Positions 60,597-64,000 of a DNA stretch of 64,000 nt are shown here, one piece after another. Positions within the stretch are counted from its first letter, which is position 1; each line of letters starts with the position of its first letter. The DNA is taken from assembly GCF_016862375.1 (NCBI RefSeq), contig NZ_BOMV01000073.1, positions 62,001-126,000 on the forward strand. Direction: 5' to 3'. The DNA is from Paractinoplanes rishiriensis (GTDB lineage Bacteria > Actinomycetota > Actinomycetes > Mycobacteriales > Micromonosporaceae). The notes under the pieces are model-generated. The model searched no databases, had not been told where the DNA came from, and saw nothing but the letters and a program-made list of their open reading frames with translations. Made by a program: the position numbers and the translations under genes.

Positions 60597-61363
60597 CCAT
60601 CGCCGCGGGCACTTGGACCGTACCCGTGCGACGCCTGGCCTACCCCCGGGCCCGGCTGATCGGCGTGCCGTACGCGGGCGCCGGAGCGGCCGCGTTCCAC
60701 GGCTGGCCCGCCGAGCTTCCCGAGTGGCTGGAGCTCTGGGCGGTACGCCTGCCGGCCCGGGAGACCCGGATCGGTGAGCCCCCGATGGCCGACGTACACG
60801 CTGTGGTTGCCGCCGTCGCGGACGCCCTCGCCGGGTTCGACGACACCCCGTATGCCCTCTACGGGCACAGCATGGGCGCCCTGGTCGCCTTCGAGCTGGC
60901 CCGCGAGCTGCGCCGGCGGGGATCACCCGCGCCGGTGCGCCTGTGCGTGTCCGGCCGGCGGGCGCCGCAGCGGGCAGACGACCTGCCCGGCATCTGTCAC
61001 CTGCCGAAACCGGAGTTCCTGGCGGCGGTCCGCCGGCTCAACGGCATACCGGAGCAGCTCTTCGACGAGCCCGGGCTGATCGACGTCCTCGAGCCGGCGC
61101 TGCGGGCCGACTTCGCGGTCTGCGAACGGTACCGGCACACGGCCGAGGAGCCGCTGGCGACCGGGCTGTCGGTGTTCGGTGGCGACCGCGACCCGACCAC
61201 CGACCTGGAGCAGCTGCACGCCTGGCGCCGGCAGGCCGCCGGCCCGTTCGTGCTGCGCACGTATCGCGGCGACCACTTCTTTGTCCACACCCGCCGCCGG
61301 GAACTGCTGACCGATCTGGTCGGCGACCTGGGCCGGGTAGTCAGCTCGACGGAACGGGCCTGA
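60593..61363 (+). CDS. Type II thioesterase
   Basis: Encodes 256 aa from GTG 60593, overlapping the Rieske stop. Alpha/beta hydrolase with VPYAGAGAAAFHGW at the front, the nucleophile elbow GHSMGALVAFEL, Asp in VFGGDRDP and His in YRGDHFFVH. Type II thioesterases clear stalled or mis-primed acyl groups from NRPS carrier domains. Complete catalytic triad. Confidence 0.9.
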   Translation: MTIAAGTWTVPVRRLAYPRARLIGVPYAGAGAAAFHGWPAELPEWLELWAVRLPARETRIGEPPMADVHAVVAAVADALAGFDDTPYALYGHSMGALVAFELARELRRRGSPAPVRLCVSGRRAPQRADDLPGICHLPKPEFLAAVRRLNGIPEQLFDEPGLIDVLEPALRADFAVCERYRHTAEEPLATGLSVFGGDRDPTTDLEQLHAWRRQAAGPFVLRTYRGDHFFVHTRRRELLTDLVGDLGRVVSSTERA

Positions 61364-61365
61364 GC

Positions 61366-62091
61366 ATGGCCGGACGGTGGTCACTCAAGCCGGTGCCGGC
61401 GCACGCGCGCCGGTTGCTCTTCGGTTTCCCGTACGCCGGTGGCGGCGCCTCGCTGTACCGGCAGTGGCCCCAGGAGGTGGCCGGCTCCTGGTTCTGCCCC
61501 CTCCAGCCGCCCGGGCGGGAACACCGGTTCGGCGAACCGCCGGTGCGCACCCACGCCGAGTTCACCGCCGCGCTGGTGGAGTTCCTCGCCGGTTATCGCG
61601 ACCGGGAGTACTCGTTCTTCGGGCACTGCGGAGGCGTACCGCTGGCACTGAGCACGGTGCTCGCGCTGGAGGACGCCGGCCTGCCGTTGCCGGTCCGGGT
61701 GTTCGCCTCCGGGTGGGGCGCACCGCACCGCGGTCTCTACGGCCCACTGAACTTCGTCGACCTGCGGACGGCGGACCTGCACGCGGAGGTACGCGGGCTG
61801 TTCCGGCGCATCGGGCTGACGGCCCGCCCGGACGTCGTCGACATCGCCGCCGCGAATCTGCGGGTCGACCTGGAACTGCACCGGCCGCACCGCTACGACG
61901 CCGCCCGCTTCCTGCCGGCGCCGGTCACCGTGATCGCCTGGAGCGACGACGACGTGGTGCCGGTCGACCAGGTATGCGACGGCTGGGCGGAGTGCGCGGA
62001 CGTGACGTACCACGTGCTACCGGGCGAGCACTTCGCCTTCACCCGCTGCCCGGACGCGCTGCGTGAGCTGTTCGCCCGGCCGGCTCAGTAG
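61366..62091 (+). CDS. Thioesterase-fold protein with Cys nucleophile
   Basis: Encodes 241 aa from ATG 61366, 2 bp after the previous stop. It resembles type II thioesterases (FGFPYAGGGASLYRQW, VIAWSDDDVVP with Asp, LPGEHFAF with His), but the nucleophile elbow reads FFGHCGGVPLAL, with Cys where Ser is usual. Alpha/beta-hydrolase proteins with Cys, such as the aminoacyltransferases SyrC and CmaE, shuttle aminoacyl groups between carrier proteins instead of hydrolysing them. A similar transfer role is plausible here, alongside the normal thioesterase upstream. Confidence 0.8.
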   Translation: MAGRWSLKPVPAHARRLLFGFPYAGGGASLYRQWPQEVAGSWFCPLQPPGREHRFGEPPVRTHAEFTAALVEFLAGYRDREYSFFGHCGGVPLALSTVLALEDAGLPLPVRVFASGWGAPHRGLYGPLNFVDLRTADLHAEVRGLFRRIGLTARPDVVDIAAANLRVDLELHRPHRYDAARFLPAPVTVIAWSDDDVVPVDQVCDGWAECADVTYHVLPGEHFAFTRCPDALRELFARPAQ

Positions 62092-63026
62092 CCGGTCACC
62101 GGGTCGAAGCCGGTGAGCGGCTCGCCGCGGCGGTACCGCGCGATCCGGTCCAGGTAGCCGGCGACGAATCGCTCGTCGGTGGCCGGGGTCCGGTCGGCAC
62201 AGTGCGGCGAGATCAGCAGATTCGGTGTGGTCCACAGGCCGGAGTCCGGCGGCAGCGGCTCGACGTCCAGCACGTCCAGGGCGGCGCCGCCGAGCCGGCC
62301 CGAGCACAGCGCCCGGACCAGCGCGTCCTGGTCGACCACCGGCCCGCGCCCGACGTTCACCAGCAGCGCATCGGGTGCCAGCCGGCCGAGTTCGGCGGCG
62401 CCGACGAGGCCCCGGGTGCACGCGGTCAGCGGCACCGCGACGACCAGGACGTCCAGGCCGGTCAGGAACGCCGCCAGCCGGTCCGGCCCGTACACGGCGC
62501 TCAGCTGCGGGAACTCGGGCGGATCGTCCGTTACGCCTCGCGCGGTGCGGCGCAGGCCACGCACCCGGGTCCCGAAGGCCGCCAGCAGCCGGGCGCATTG
62601 CTCGCCGACGTCCCCGAGACCGAGCACGCCGACCGTGCAGCCGGCCAGCTCGCGCAGCTCGAACGGATCCAGCCAGCGGCGCTCGGACTGCGCCCGTAGC
62701 AGCTCCGGCACCCGTCGCAACAGGGTCAGCAGCAGGACGACGACGTGCTCGGCCACGGCCGCGCCGTGTGCGCCCCGGCCGGTGGTCAGCACGGTCCGGG
62801 CGGGCTGCAGCAGTGCGGCGATCCGTGGGTCGACGCCGACACTGCGGGTCTGTACCCAGGCCGGCGCCGGCCCTGCGCCGAGCAGATCGAGCAGCGGCTC
62901 GGGGTCGTACGTCCAGGCCAGCACGGCCTCGGCCGGGCCCTGGTCGACCGGAGTCGCCTCCGGCCAGGCCCGCTCGACCCGCCGCAGACAGTCGTCCGGC
63001 GGATCACCGAGCACCGCGAGGCGCAC
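62085..63026 (-). CDS. D-2-hydroxyacid dehydrogenase
   Basis: Encodes 313 aa from GTG 63026 (VRLAVLGDPP), 5 bp after the MbtH stop. NAD-binding VGVLGLGDVG, the catalytic Arg in VNVGRGPVVDQDAL, Glu in LDVEPLPPDSGLW and His in LLISPHCAD. It interconverts D-2-hydroxy and 2-oxo acids. It might provide a hydroxy- or keto-acid building block or oxidise a precursor; the substrate is unknown. Co-transcribed with mbtH, converging on the Cys-thioesterase gene with a 7-bp overlap. Confidence 0.85.
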   Translation of the reverse strand: MRLAVLGDPPDDCLRRVERAWPEATPVDQGPAEAVLAWTYDPEPLLDLLGAGPAPAWVQTRSVGVDPRIAALLQPARTVLTTGRGAHGAAVAEHVVVLLLTLLRRVPELLRAQSERRWLDPFELRELAGCTVGVLGLGDVGEQCARLLAAFGTRVRGLRRTARGVTDDPPEFPQLSAVYGPDRLAAFLTGLDVLVVAVPLTACTRGLVGAAELGRLAPDALLVNVGRGPVVDQDALVRALCSGRLGGAALDVLDVEPLPPDSGLWTTPNLLISPHCADRTPATDERFVAGYLDRIARYRRGEPLTGFDPVTGY

Positions 63027-63031
63027 CCCGG

Positions 63032-63238
63032 TCAGCGCGACTCCATGGCGAGGCGCACCGAGCGCGGCCGCATGTCCGTCCACACCTGCTCGATGTGCGC
63101 CAGGCAGTCCTGTTTGGTGCCCTGGACGCCGTCGGCCCGCCAGCCGGCCGGCGGCTCGCGGTCGGCGAACCAGATCGAGTACTGCTCCTCATCGTTGATG
63201 ACGACCTGGTACGTACGGCTGTCGTCCTCGTCGGACAT
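63032..63238 (-). CDS. mbtH: MbtH-like protein
   Basis: Encodes 68 aa from ATG 63238 with GGGAGG upstream. The family signature is complete: YQVVINDEEQYSIWFADREPPAGW, then CLAHIEQVWTDMRP, with the conserved Trp residues. MbtH proteins bind A domains and are often required for their activity and solubility. It probably serves the adenylation domains of this cluster. First gene of a minus-strand pair, divergent from the third NRPS gene. Confidence 0.95.
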   Translation of the reverse strand: MSDEDDSRTYQVVINDEEQYSIWFADREPPAGWRADGVQGTKQDCLAHIEQVWTDMRPRSVRLAMESR

Positions 63239-63412
63239 CGTGCGGCCTCCCCCATCGGCGGTCCGGATTCCGCCGCCGACGCTAGGCCCCGGGCTGCCGC
63301 ACCACATCAACACTTGTCCACCGCGGGGCTCAACGACGCGCCGATGTCAGGCCGGCTTCCGCGCTCATAGCCTCGGCGGCAACAGCGCCGATCACCGAAT
63401 CCGAGGATCTCG
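63239..63412. promoter_or_regulatory. Divergent promoter region between mbtH and the third NRPS gene
   Basis: 174 bp with no gene between two divergent starts; it must carry promoters for both directions. A GAGG ribosome site lies 9 bases before ATG 63413. No clear -10/-35 boxes or SARP repeats could be assigned by eye. Confidence 0.5.
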
Positions 63413-64000
63413 ATGCACGGGGATGACAGGCTCAGGATCGCAGCCGGCACCGTCACCGCGATGGTCGACCGGTGGACGTCGCAGCGGCCGGACGCGGTGG
63501 CCGTCGCCGAAGGCACCAGCACGCTCACCTACCGGGAGCTCGACGACCGGGCGAACCGGCTGGCCGCACTGTTGCGCGCCCGGGGTGCCGGGCCGGAGAC
63601 CTTTGTCGGGGTGGCGCTGCCGCGCTCGACCGACCTGGTGGTCGCGTTCCTCGCCGTGCTCAAGGCCGGCGCCGCCTACGTGCCGGTGGACCTCGAGTAC
63701 CCGCCGCAACGACAGGCGTTCATGCTGGCCGACGCCGGCGTCACCGCGATCGTGAGCACCGCCGAGGTGATCGGCGGCGACGGCCTGCCGCTGCACGGGT
63801 GCCCGGCGCCGGTCATCACGATGGAGCAGGCCGCGGACGCCGGCACCGGGGCTCCGGCGCCGGTGCTGGGGCGGCACGCCGCGTACGTCATCTACACCTC
63901 CGGCTCGACCGGCGTCCCGAAGGGCGTCGTCGTCGAGCACGACGACGTGGTGGCGCTGGTGACCGACGAACCGCGCCTGGCGGTGCGCCCCGGCGACGTC
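63413..64000 (+). CDS. NRPS starting with an adenylation domain (partial, right edge)
   Basis: Open to the window end, at least 196 aa, from ATG 63413. It begins directly with an A domain: LTYRELDDRANRLAALLRARG, VFLAVLKAGAAYVPVDLEYP-like block and AYVIYTSGSTGVPKGVVVEH (core A3). No condensation domain precedes it, so it is probably the loading module or a stand-alone A protein. The pocket residues lie beyond the edge. Since the other two synthetases begin with C domains and one ends in TE, this protein probably starts the assembly line. Confidence 0.9.
   Translation, partial: MHGDDRLRIAAGTVTAMVDRWTSQRPDAVAVAEGTSTLTYRELDDRANRLAALLRARGAGPETFVGVALPRSTDLVVAFLAVLKAGAAYVPVDLEYPPQRQAFMLADAGVTAIVSTAEVIGGDGLPLHGCPAPVITMEQAADAGTGAPAPVLGRHAAYVIYTSGSTGVPKGVVVEHDDVVALVTDEPRLAVRPGDV

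Noticed and set aside
50504..60612. Very long minus-strand open frames opposite the NRPS genes (over 1000 codons each)
   Set aside because: They are codon-bias shadows: no family motifs, Gln/Arg/Gly-rich translation, and the plus strand has complete NRPS domains.

Overview
The window is chromosomal DNA of a high-GC, filamentous-type actinomycete, probably of the Micromonosporaceae/Streptomyces kind. This is inferred from base composition, GTG starts, AfsR/SARP regulators, SpdB-like and Replic_Relax proteins and a large NRPS locus. No rRNA, tRNA or CRISPR was seen.

It holds two things. (1) About 1-172 and 39352-64000 are host chromosome: the left part of a non-ribosomal peptide (NRPS) cluster. 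It has an AfsR-type ATPase regulator cut in two, a second SARP regulator, a PhpK-like cobalamin radical-SAM enzyme, a LuxR regulator with a degenerate receiver, an MFS exporter, C-A-T and C-A-T-C-A-T-TE synthetases, an SDR, a capreomycidine-synthase-like PLP enzyme, a Rieske (VioQ-like) oxygenase, two thioesterase-fold proteins (one with Cys as nucleophile), a D-2-hydroxyacid dehydrogenase, MbtH, and the start of a third NRPS at the right edge. Read by eye, the A-domain pocket residues suggest an unknown residue (acidic pocket), then Pro, then Thr.

(2) 172-39351 is a 39.2-kb integrative element inserted exactly in the Walker A codons of the split regulator. The reconstructed attP is a long imperfect inverted repeat centred on AA. 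A large serine integrase lies next to attR. The backbone is a DUF2637/SpdB-like protein at the left end, a membrane protein plus VirD4/TraG-like ATPase pair at 22-25 kb flanked by two zinc-ribbon-like paralogues, and two Replic_Relax proteins. The right third contains three copies of the module [small protein - shared terminator - integrase 3' end]. Two copies are decayed, which points to repeated accretion of related elements.

The cargo lies in blocks, several visibly richer in AT: a TPR regulator, GNAT and epimerase (2.1-5.1 kb); a GPP34-APC transporter-GNAT-methyltransferase operon with micro-ORFs and a helicase with seven helicase-associated repeats (5.4-15 kb); a TauD dioxygenase, sulfotransferase, nucleotidyltransferase and MurL-type epimerase group (15.2-19.1 kb); and a lactococcin-972-type bacteriocin locus (precursor, integral membrane protein, ABC ATPase, two more membrane proteins and a secreted M1 peptidase) at 31.3-37.4 kb. 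The element therefore carries a cell-wall-themed competition cargo and has disrupted a regulator of a resident antibiotic-type cluster.
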